Positions 44,873 through 52,459 of a stretch of 64,000 bases of DNA are shown here, one piece after another (the first letter of the stretch is position 1; each line of letters starts with the position of its first letter). The notes beneath the pieces are model-generated. The model saw only the letters and a list, made by a program, of their open reading frames with translations, searched no databases and was not told where the DNA came from. Source of the stretch: Roseateles oligotrophus (lineage in GTDB: Bacteria > Pseudomonadota > Gammaproteobacteria > Burkholderiales > Burkholderiaceae_C); assembly GCF_025717515.1 (NCBI RefSeq), contig NZ_JAJIRN010000004.1:434001-498000 (forward strand). Direction: 5' to 3'. The position numbers and the translations under genes were made by a program.

Positions 44873-47193
44873 ACGGGGCCGCCACTCAAGTCGGCGTCAG
44901 CCGCCCGCATGAATCGGCCGCGCTGCATCTGTCGGGCGAGGCGATCTACATCGATGACATTGCCGAAGCGGCCGGCACGCTGCATGCGGCGCTGGGCCTG
45001 TCGCCGGTTGCGCATGGTCGGCTGCTGTCGATTGACCTCGATCTGCTGCGCGCCCAGCCCGGCGTCATCGCGGTGCTGAGCGCCGCCGATATTCCGGGGG
45101 CCAACAACTGCGGCCCGCTCGTGCATGACGACCCCATCCTCGCCGCCGACATACTCAGCTACCTGGGCCAGCCTGTGTTTGCCGTCATCGCCAGCAGCCG
45201 CGAGCTGGCGCGCCGCGCCGCCGCGCTGGCCAAGACGGCAATTCGCTTCGAGGCGCTGCCCGCCGTGCTGACGGCCAAGGCCGCGCATGACTTGGGCCAA
45301 TATGTGTTGCCGCCGATGCATCTGAGCCGGGGCGATGCTGCCACGACGCTGGCCACCGCGCCGCAGCGGCTGATTGGGGAATGGTCGGTTGGCGGCCAGG
45401 AACAGTTCTATCTGGAGGGGCAGATCAGCTATGCCTTGCCGCAGGAGCAGCAAGCGATGCTCGTGCATTGCTCGACCCAGCATCCGAGCGAGATGCAGCA
45501 ACTGATTGCCCATGCCTTGGGCTATGCCGCGCATCAGGTGCAGGTGCAATGCCGGCGCATGGGGGGCGGATTTGGCGGCAAGGAGTCGCAATCGGCGCTG
45601 TTCGCCTGCGTGGCGGCCATCGCGGCGACGCGGCTAGCCCGGCCGGTCAAGCTGCGCCTGGACCGCGATGATGACTTCATGATCACCGGCCGCCGCCATG
45701 GCTTTGATTACCGCTGGGATGTGGGGTTTGACGAGACCGGCATGATCCTCGGTGCCGAGGTCGACTTGATCTCCAACTGCGGCCATTCGGCCGATCTGTC
45801 GGCGCCGGTGATGGCGCGTGCGCTTTGCCATTTCGACAACGCCTACTTTTTGCCGCATGTCGCGCTGCACGGCTTTTGCGCCGGCACCCATACGCAAAGC
45901 AATACCGCGTTCCGGGGATTCGGCGGGCCGCAGGGCGCGCTGGCCATCGAGATGATTCTGGACTCGGTCGCGCGCCGCCTCGGGCTCGACCCCTTGCTGG
46001 TGCGTCAGCGCAATCTGTACAGCGATGCCGGTGGGCGCAATATCACGCCCTATGGCCAGCAGGTCGAAGACAACATCCTGGCCGCGCTGACCGACAGGCT
46101 GATCGAGACCAGCGACTATCACGCCCGCCGCGCGGCCATCACCGCCTACAACGCCAGCAGCCCGGTGCTGAAGAAAGGCCTGGCGCTGACGCCGCTGAAG
46201 TTCGGCATCAGCTTTAACGTCGTGCATCTGAATCAGGCCGGCGCCTTGGTGCATGTCTACACGGATGGCTCGGTCTTGGTCAACCATGGCGGCACCGAAA
46301 TGGGCCAGGGGCTGAACACCAAGGTCGCGCAGGTGGTGGCGCATGAGTTGGGTATTCGCTTGAGCGACGTACGCTGCAGCGCCACCGACACCCAAAAGAT
46401 CGCCAACACCTCGGCGACGGCCGCCTCCACCGGCAGCGACCTGAACGGCAAGGCGGCGCAGGATGCGGCGCGCAAGATCAAGCAAAGACTCAGTTTGCTG
46501 GCTGCGCAGTTGTTCGGCTGCACGCCGGAAGATGTGAAGTTCGACGGCGGGCGCGTCAGCGCGGGTGAACAGTCGCTGAGCTTCGCGGAGCTCGTCCACA
46601 AGGCCTATATGCAGCGCGTCCAGCTCTGGGCGGACGGCTTCTACACGACGCCCGGCCTGCATTGGGATCGCGCCAAGCTGCAGGGCAAGCCGTTCTACTA
46701 TTTTGCCTACGGCGCGGCGGTGGCCGAGGTCTTGGTCGACACACTGACAGGCGAAAGCCGAGTCACCCGCGCCGATGTGCTGCACGATGTTGGCAAGTCT
46801 CTGAACCCGGCCCTGGACATCGGGCAGATCGAAGGCGCTTTTGTGCAGGGCATGGGTTGGCTGACCACCGAGGAATTGCGTTGGCACCCGCAAACCGGCG
46901 CCCTGCTGACCCATGCGCCCAGCACCTACAAGATTCCGACCGCCAACGACAGCCCGCCCGACTTCCGCGTTAGCTTGTTTGATCAGGCCAACGCCGCCGA
47001 CAGCATCCATCGCAGCAAAGCGGTCGGCGAACCGCCGCTGCTACTGCCGTTCTCGGTGCTGCTGGCGATCAAGGATGCGGTGGCCTCAACCGGACAAGCC
47101 GGCCCGGCCGGCTGCGACCCGCTGCTGCGGGCGCCGGCGACGGCCGAGGCGGTGTTGTGCGCTCTCGGCTCCATCGCTCAGCGCGGGATTTAG
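44869..47193 (+). CDS. xdhB: Xanthine dehydrogenase molybdenum-binding subunit
   Basis: 774 residues from ATG 44869. Molybdopterin motifs: MGGGFGGKE (231-239), NTAFRGFGGPQGA with the substrate Arg, GGTEMGQGLNTKV, and the catalytic Glu721 in AVGEPPLLL. It oxidises xanthine (and hypoxanthine) to urate at the Mo centre. No xdhC, the usual maturation gene, follows: the next gene is a convergent parvulin, so XdhC must be encoded elsewhere. A diverged remnant of the last codons of a similar gene is found at 51217. Confidence 0.95.
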   Translation: MNGAATQVGVSRPHESAALHLSGEAIYIDDIAEAAGTLHAALGLSPVAHGRLLSIDLDLLRAQPGVIAVLSAADIPGANNCGPLVHDDPILAADILSYLGQPVFAVIASSRELARRAAALAKTAIRFEALPAVLTAKAAHDLGQYVLPPMHLSRGDAATTLATAPQRLIGEWSVGGQEQFYLEGQISYALPQEQQAMLVHCSTQHPSEMQQLIAHALGYAAHQVQVQCRRMGGGFGGKESQSALFACVAAIAATRLARPVKLRLDRDDDFMITGRRHGFDYRWDVGFDETGMILGAEVDLISNCGHSADLSAPVMARALCHFDNAYFLPHVALHGFCAGTHTQSNTAFRGFGGPQGALAIEMILDSVARRLGLDPLLVRQRNLYSDAGGRNITPYGQQVEDNILAALTDRLIETSDYHARRAAITAYNASSPVLKKGLALTPLKFGISFNVVHLNQAGALVHVYTDGSVLVNHGGTEMGQGLNTKVAQVVAHELGIRLSDVRCSATDTQKIANTSATAASTGSDLNGKAAQDAARKIKQRLSLLAAQLFGCTPEDVKFDGGRVSAGEQSLSFAELVHKAYMQRVQLWADGFYTTPGLHWDRAKLQGKPFYYFAYGAAVAEVLVDTLTGESRVTRADVLHDVGKSLNPALDIGQIEGAFVQGMGWLTTEELRWHPQTGALLTHAPSTYKIPTANDSPPDFRVSLFDQANAADSIHRSKAVGEPPLLLPFSVLLAIKDAVASTGQAGPAGCDPLLRAPATAEAVLCALGSIAQRGI

Positions 47194-47296
47194 GCCCGGC
47201 CGCCCAAGCGAACACATCAGATTGCAGCGCCCTTATCCTGCTCTGCGCTTAGATGGGTTTGAGCGCTCCAACTTCGCCTGGGCGCAGGAGCCTCAA

Positions 47297-48136
47297 TTAC
47301 GGCCCACCAAAATAGACGGTATTGAGCTTGTAACCATTGAGAATGATGCCGTCCAATTCTTTGTGCGCCAAATCATTGGCGATTACCGCCTTGACCGCGG
47401 CCAAAGGCATGGGCTGACGCTCGTCGACACGCAGAATATGAAAACCGAACTCGGTCTGGATCAATGTACTCAGGACACCGGTGGCCAAGCTGTACGCGGC
47501 CGCTTCGAAGTTGGCATCGGTCGAGCCCTTGGCCACAAAACCCAAGTCTCCACCGGTCCGCAAGGAACCTTGGTCATCTGACTCGGCCTTGGCAAGGCCG
47601 GCAAAGTCGGCCCCGTTCACCAAACGAAGCCGCAAAGCCTCGGCCTTCGCCCTGGCCTGCTCCAGCGGCAGATCAGGCCGCCCCTTGATCAGCGCCACAG
47701 GCGAGCTTTTTGTGCGCACCAGGATATGCCGCACGCGCGGTTGGGCATAAGCCTCTTTGTTGATCTCGTAGTAGGCACGCAGCTGAGCCTCGTCCTGCAG
47801 AAAACCACTGCGCAGCTTGATCAACAACTCATTTGCCAGCAACTGTTGCGTGTAGCTGCGAATTTTCAACTGCACCGCGGGGTCACGATCAAGCTGGCGG
47901 CGGCGCGCCTCGGCCTCCAGCGCGAATGCCTTTCCGAAATCCGTACCGAGAGCCAGCTTGGCGGCCGGCCGAGCCAAGGCAACCGGCAAACGCGGATCTC
48001 CGGCCAACATTTGCTCAAACTCCGCCTTGGTGATTGAAAGCCCGGCGGACTCGATCACCACGGCGTTGTCGTTGACTTGCCCCTGCGCGCCGAAATGGCC
48101 GAGCGCAAGCAATAGCACCGAAATTCGTTTGTACAT
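47297..48136 (-). CDS. Exported parvulin-type peptidyl-prolyl isomerase
   Basis: 279 residues from ATG 48136, chosen because GGGAGTG sits right before it; ATG 48148 has no ribosome site. Signal peptide MYKRISVLLLALGHFGAQGQ. The rotamase domain (about 140-250) contains VRHILVRTKSSP, FAGLAKAESDDQGS, GGDLGFVAKGSTDANFE and EFGFHILRVDE. Such PpiC/EpsD-like isomerases help fold exported proteins; some serve exosortase/PEP-CTERM or exopolysaccharide systems, and a PEP-CTERM gene lies close by. Convergent with xdhB. Confidence 0.9.
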   Translation of the reverse strand: MYKRISVLLLALGHFGAQGQVNDNAVVIESAGLSITKAEFEQMLAGDPRLPVALARPAAKLALGTDFGKAFALEAEARRRQLDRDPAVQLKIRSYTQQLLANELLIKLRSGFLQDEAQLRAYYEINKEAYAQPRVRHILVRTKSSPVALIKGRPDLPLEQARAKAEALRLRLVNGADFAGLAKAESDDQGSLRTGGDLGFVAKGSTDANFEAAAYSLATGVLSTLIQTEFGFHILRVDERQPMPLAAVKAVIANDLAHKELDGIILNGYKLNTVYFGGP

Positions 48137-48209
48137 GGACACTCCCATTCATTAAGCGGGGCCGGCGGAACTTGCGGCCGGCCCGGTTCAAACAATCAAG
48201 CCACCTGAA

Positions 48210-49877
48210 CTAAAGGCAATTGGGGAACTTGAAGGAAGCAATCTTGGTACGCCAGTTGAAGGTGCCGTTCGCACCTATGTACTGCGTTGTGTACCAAAAA
48301 GTGCATTCATCGGCCGGGTCAATCTGCATCGTTGAATAGTCACCCCAACGCGACAGTCCGGTCGTCTGGCTTCCTCCACCGGCCTGCACCAGCACCTCAG
48401 CGCGCAAGAGATTTTTCGGGTCCGCACGGCGACGGCCTGTGACCATGATGCCGGGGTTCATCGTGGCCGATGACACGGAGTAGCCAACGCCAATATTGCC
48501 AAGCTTGTCAAACGCGGCCGAACTCATCCAACGAGCGTCACCATTAGGTGCAAAAGTGCTGTTCTGATACACCACGGGCGGATTGGCCGCCGGGTTGCGG
48601 ATCTCCCACCAGCGCAGATTGGCGGTATTGGCCGCAACGGTGTCGACCGCTTGCGTGACCAGCAGCGCGTCATAAGTGCCGAAATTGCGGTACACAAGTC
48701 GGTACATCTGCCGACTGCCCAGCGTATCAAGCTTTTGCGTCGTGCCCAGTTGCGGCACACAGGCGTTGCCGTTGTCATTGCAGGCCGCGAAGGTTCCCGC
48801 ATCCATTGGCACGGCCACAAAGGAGAACGGTGCACCACCAAATCCGTCGGAAAAAGTCGAGGCGGCCGGATTGGCAAAGTCCGGCACGAATTTGGTCAAC
48901 TGCATCGTGTACGGTGCGGTGGTCAGGAAGGCCCAGTCCCAGGAAATGTGGATATTTGGCGTGCCTGCAGGTGGCAGGTTAGGCCCATCCAGGTCGGAAG
49001 GCAAAAAGCTAAACCGAGAAAGGCTGTTGAAGCAAATTTGACTAGGAGCCGGTACACCGGCAAGCATTTTGGCTCGGTCATAGGCGCAGGCACGGCCACC
49101 GGCAAAGCTGGCGCCGTTTGTGAACATGTTGTAGGTGATGTAGTAAGCGTCCGGCCAGACACCGATCTTGCCGTAGTCGGGCAATTGAGCACCAAAACTG
49201 TACTCATAGAGGTGGTAGGCCCCCATCGCATTGCTGGTCTGCGAGACCGCGATGCACTGCGAATTTTGCGTAAAACTCGCATTGAAGGCGAACTGTGTCA
49301 GCACCCAGCGCTGCGCCATGCGGTCGTACTGAACAATCGGGTCGCCGCGGTTGGTCGTCGCACAAAGGCTTGAGGCACCCAAAGCGGCCCAGATCGTATT
49401 GCCGTTCAAAAATCCCGGCGCCGGCAGCTGCGGTACGCCGGCCTTGTTGTACACAGCGAACTGCGAATTAACCCATTGGACAATTTGCGTAGGGCTGACC
49501 GCCAAGGTGGTGTCGGGCGGAGCACCGGATATTCCAAAACCCGGCGTACCAAGACCGAGAGCTTCGAAATTTGCACCCATGGTGGCGCCAAGCGGCTGGT
49601 AGGTCGCCGTCTGCATATAAGGCGCACTAACCGGAGTTGCCACCAGTGGAGCCAGCATGGCCCGCCCCATGCCGGCGACAGTTTGAGCCTTGTCTACATC
49701 GTGATTGCGGCTAGGCCTAAATTCCCGCACGGCAAACGCGCTCGTTCGCGCGCGCAGCGCAATATGTTCAAGCGGTTCGGACATGCCACTGAACGCTGGC
49801 GGCGACACCAACGGGCCCGACACCTGAGCCAACGCTGCGCTTGAACACAGCAAGGATGTCAATAGTAGTTTGCGCAT
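48210..49877 (-). CDS. Large secreted protein of unknown function
   Basis: 555 residues with signal peptide MRKLLLTSLLCSSAALAQ and a strong AGGAG site. The mature part is beta-rich with conserved-looking blocks: SPTQIVQWVNSQFAVYNK, GDPIVQYDRMAQRWVLTQFA, GVWPDAYYITYNMF, RNFGTYDALLVTQAV, and a C-terminal GDYSTMQIDPADECTFWYT ending in FKFPNCL. Several Cys suggest disulfides. Proteins with these blocks are widespread in Proteobacteria as secreted beta-propeller-like proteins, but no activity is known to me. The PEP-CTERM gene lies 39 nt upstream in the same direction, so the two may be co-expressed. Confidence 0.75.
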   Translation of the reverse strand: MRKLLLTSLLCSSAALAQVSGPLVSPPAFSGMSEPLEHIALRARTSAFAVREFRPSRNHDVDKAQTVAGMGRAMLAPLVATPVSAPYMQTATYQPLGATMGANFEALGLGTPGFGISGAPPDTTLAVSPTQIVQWVNSQFAVYNKAGVPQLPAPGFLNGNTIWAALGASSLCATTNRGDPIVQYDRMAQRWVLTQFAFNASFTQNSQCIAVSQTSNAMGAYHLYEYSFGAQLPDYGKIGVWPDAYYITYNMFTNGASFAGGRACAYDRAKMLAGVPAPSQICFNSLSRFSFLPSDLDGPNLPPAGTPNIHISWDWAFLTTAPYTMQLTKFVPDFANPAASTFSDGFGGAPFSFVAVPMDAGTFAACNDNGNACVPQLGTTQKLDTLGSRQMYRLVYRNFGTYDALLVTQAVDTVAANTANLRWWEIRNPAANPPVVYQNSTFAPNGDARWMSSAAFDKLGNIGVGYSVSSATMNPGIMVTGRRRADPKNLLRAEVLVQAGGGSQTTGLSRWGDYSTMQIDPADECTFWYTTQYIGANGTFNWRTKIASFKFPNCL

Positions 49878-49916
49878 ACCTAACTCCTAAAAAGAGTGGT
49901 GAATTTTGCAACTGGG

Positions 49917-50567
49917 TCAGACTTTGCGGCGAACAGCACCAGCGGCCAACAGGCCAGCTAGCGCCAACGACCATGAGGCGGGCTCAGGAACATCGCCACC
50001 CGGCGGCTGGACCACGGCTCTACCCTCAAGAAGAAAGGCATGTTCATTGCCCGAATCGATCCAGTCGGCGCCGTCCAAATATTGCCCAGCCACCGCCGCG
50101 CCGGTTGCGGTAGTGGCCCAAAGCATTTCAGTGGGGTCGGTATTCCCCAACGCACCGTTGTGCAGCCCCAGCCAATAGTCACCAATGCCGAGCGTGAAGT
50201 TGACGGCAATGTCCAGCATGTATTCCGCGTACTCGAATCCAGTCTGCAAGCCGGTGGCGGACTCGGCAATGGTTGCGCTCACGCCTCCCTGGATCAGTGC
50301 CCCAGGTGCGCCCGCTGCGTTGCTATAGATCGCCCAATAGACACTGCCCGAATAATCATTGGCTGCGCTTTGGATACTCCAGAAACGGATCTTGCTGATA
50401 TCCGAAGCCGCGCTGATGCTGAAATTGTCAGCCACCTGAAATTCGCTCATCTGCGTGCCCCACCCCTGATTCGGCACACCGTTGTCATAGACCGCCGCAC
50501 TCATCGCCGCCTGTGAAAAACCCAGCGCGACCATTGCCAATCCCAATCGACTCGTTACCTGTTTCAT
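49917..50567 (-). CDS. PEP-CTERM surface protein
   Basis: 216 residues from ATG 50567 (AAAGGAAC site). N-terminal signal peptide (SRLGLAMVALGFSQAAMSAA), a beta-sandwich-like middle (SVYWAIYSNAAGAPG, YWLGLHNGALGNTDP), and the sorting tail VPEPASWSLALAGLLAAG followed by RRKV. The tail is cut by an exosortase and anchors or releases the protein, usually with exopolysaccharide. No exosortase gene is in the window. The gene leads a probable two-gene unit with the large secreted protein. Confidence 0.9.
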   Translation of the reverse strand: MKQVTSRLGLAMVALGFSQAAMSAAVYDNGVPNQGWGTQMSEFQVADNFSISAASDISKIRFWSIQSAANDYSGSVYWAIYSNAAGAPGALIQGGVSATIAESATGLQTGFEYAEYMLDIAVNFTLGIGDYWLGLHNGALGNTDPTEMLWATTATGAAVAGQYLDGADWIDSGNEHAFLLEGRAVVQPPGGDVPEPASWSLALAGLLAAGAVRRKV

Positions 50568-50939
50568 GATTGTTCCTTTTAGGACCTTGCTCGACACAAC
50601 TTGCTGAAGCCGCCATACGAACGGCGTGCCAGAACAGACAACAGGTCAGTCGACCCAAGGGCTACGACCCTGGATAGACTAAAGCGCCCAACACAAGGCT
50701 CCCAACGAGTTGAACCGGCCGCCTAGTTCCAAAGGAATCTTCCGCAAGAATCGCACCACAAAAAATTTGCACATAGGAAACAAGGCTCTAGCCGTTAGCG
50801 CAAGAAGGTCGTGGAGGCAAATGTAAAAATTACCGACAGAATGCCTCCAGGGTATACGTGGATTGGATTTTCAAAAACACAGAAATGGTCTGCAGCGCCG
50901 CGGACAAGCAAGGCAAGTCAAGTCTTTGACGGTGACAGC
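50568..50939. other. Upstream region of the PEP-CTERM gene
   Basis: About 370 nt without a gene. It contains the PEP-CTERM promoter region. A TGGCACG on the minus strand at 50631-50625 resembles the -24 half of a sigma-54 promoter, but the -12 half is poor. An AT-rich stretch lies around 50757-50775. Nothing else is supported. Confidence 0.4.
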
Positions 50940-51217
50940 TTGTGGCTGCGGTAGGTCAGCGCGTCGTCCACCTCGATTCCGGGCAAGACACGGGCGGTCT
51001 GGCCGCGCAGCGGGATGATGGAGTTGCCCCCCAACAAGGCGCGCGACGCGCCGGCGCGTATCAGCGGCAGGGCCAGTTTGGCCGAGCCCCAGGACAGAAC
51101 CCAGCCGCTGCCGCCATGGCCGTATTGGTGGACGATGGAGTTGCCGCAGCGCTGCTCGGACTCGATGTGCGGGCCTTGGCTGCGAAAGAGCGGGCGGCAG
51201 ACATTGAAGTCGATGCT
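50940..51217 (-). pseudogene. Decayed, internally deleted copy of the D-amino-acid-oxidase-like gene
   Basis: Two blocks match the intact oxidase gene at 52459-53658 in the same orientation. Block A (about 50940-51045) matches about 52594-52700, and block B (about 51050-51217) matches about 53308-53475, with roughly 600 nt missing between them. Identity by eye is about 80 percent, so the copy is old or came from a relative. The deletion joint sits in shared GCGCG/CGCCGG sequence. No intact frame remains. Block B runs directly into an xdhB-like remnant. Confidence 0.8.
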
Positions 51218-51324
51218 GCGACCCGCTGCTGCTTGCGCCGGCTACCGCCGAGGCGGTGTTGTCGGCCTTGCAGGCTGTGGAGCAAGCTGCGCCAATTGGA
51301 TCAGGATCGCATGCGCCGCAGTGA
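51217..51324 (+). pseudogene. Remnant of an xdhB-like 3' end
   Basis: On the plus strand from 51217 the frame reads CDPLLLAPATAEAVLSAL, then AVEQAAPIGSG and a stop at 51322-51324. The intact XdhB ends CDPLLRAPATAEAVLCAL. The DNA match is clear over about 60 nt, including an exact 16-nt match. The remnant is fused to the oxidase remnant at a shared TGCGA. The beta-lactamase gene ends across it on the opposite strand. Confidence 0.75.
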
Positions 51325-52459
51325 TGCGCGCCGTGATGTCGACGTTCTTGTTCGCCAACATCACGACGCCAATTTTCAGCTCAGGCACATACAAAACACA
51401 GCTGCCGAATCCTGCGGTGGAGCCGGTCTTGTTGAACAAGGTCGGCCGGGTCGATAGGGCCTGCATTTGCGCCGCCGCGGGGCGTTGGGCCGGATTGGAT
51501 TCAAAAATCATGTCGGCGGAGTTGCCGGCCAGCAAACGGTCCAGCGTGATGGGGAAAGGGTACTGCTCCCAGCCCAAGCCTTGCACCATCTCGCCGACCT
51601 TGAAGTAGCCAAGCTGCGTGCCCGCGATCGCGCGCTGCATGTTCAGGTTCAAATGCTGCGGATCGATTTGGGCCTGCACATAACGAATCATGTCAGCGGC
51701 CGTCGACTTGACACCATAGGCTTGTTCGGCGAAAACGCCTGGGCTCACGCGGATCTCGGCATTGGCCTTGCTATAGCCCCAGGCATAGCGATCCATCTGC
51801 GCGTCCGGCACCTGGATATAGCTGTCGCGCAGGCCCAACTGCGGGAACAGCCGGTTTTGCATCGCGTCGGTAAAACTGCTTTTCAAGGCCAAGGCGGTGA
51901 CATGACCCAGCAAGCCAAGACTTGGATTGGAGTATTCGCGCCTGGTGCCCGGCGCAGCGCTCGGCCGCCATTGCTGAAAGTACGCCGACATACCCTCAGG
52001 CTCGACCTCATCCGGAAACTGCAGCGGCAGGCCGCCGGCGGTGTAGGTCGCCAGATGAATCAAGGCGGCGCGGTCGATCGACCGACCCTTGAGCGCTGGC
52101 ATAAAGCGGCCGGGATGGTCGTTCAAAGACAGCTTGCCCAGCACTTGTGCGTAAGAAGCCAGCGTGGCCGTGAAGGTCTTGCTGATGGAGCCCAGCTCGA
52201 ACAAGGTGTGTTCGTTGACGGGCAACTTGGCCGCCCTCGACGCCAGGCCATAGTTATGGAAACTGGCTTGACCATTGACCGTGATGGCGACAGCCATGCC
52301 GGGCACATCATGCTCGGCCATCAAGGGAAGAATGGCCGCATCAACGATGGCAGCAGGGCTTGCGAGCGCCCCGGCGGCCCTGCTGTCGCCGAGGGGCAGC
52401 AGGCAGGCACATACGAGGGAGATGGTCAGTAGTTTTGGCATATGGATCAGGGGTGCCAT
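51242..52459 (-). CDS. ampC: Class C (AmpC-type) beta-lactamase
   Basis: 405 residues from ATG 52459, which overlaps the oxidase stop by one base (TGATG); ATG 52441 is an alternative. Signal peptide LLTISLVCACLLPLGDSRA. Full class C set: SISK (Ser91, Lys94), LATYTAGGLPLQFPDE, YSN (176-178), and KTG (344-346) in NKTGSTAGFGSCVLYVP with VVMLANKN. It hydrolyses cephalosporins in the periplasm. The last 14 residues (LAPQPARPTTPPRR) are extra and are encoded antisense to the xdhB remnant. No ampR is nearby; the BlaI/BlaR1 pair upstream probably controls it. Confidence 0.92.
   Translation of the reverse strand: MAPLIHMPKLLTISLVCACLLPLGDSRAAGALASPAAIVDAAILPLMAEHDVPGMAVAITVNGQASFHNYGLASRAAKLPVNEHTLFELGSISKTFTATLASYAQVLGKLSLNDHPGRFMPALKGRSIDRAALIHLATYTAGGLPLQFPDEVEPEGMSAYFQQWRPSAAPGTRREYSNPSLGLLGHVTALALKSSFTDAMQNRLFPQLGLRDSYIQVPDAQMDRYAWGYSKANAEIRVSPGVFAEQAYGVKSTAADMIRYVQAQIDPQHLNLNMQRAIAGTQLGYFKVGEMVQGLGWEQYPFPITLDRLLAGNSADMIFESNPAQRPAAAQMQALSTRPTLFNKTGSTAGFGSCVLYVPELKIGVVMLANKNVDITARITAAHAILIQLAQLAPQPARPTTPPRR

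Noticed and set aside
45634-47010. 458-codon open frame antisense to xdhB
   Set aside because: No recognisable motif; explained by codon bias of xdhB.
49841-50516. Plus-strand frames overlapping the PEP-CTERM gene
   Set aside because: The minus-strand gene has a signal peptide, ribosome site and sorting tail; the plus frames have none.
50606-50631. Sigma-54 promoter before the PEP-CTERM gene
   Set aside because: TGGCACG fits the -24 half but the -12 half lacks the GC dinucleotide; too weak to call.
50940-51324. Insertion sequence remnant as the cause of the scar
   Set aside because: No transposase fragment, terminal inverted repeats or target duplication could be seen; the pieces match local-type genes.
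50942-51457. 171-codon plus-strand frame
   Set aside because: It crosses the oxidase and xdhB remnants and the ampC end in unrelated frames; it is an artefact of the scar.
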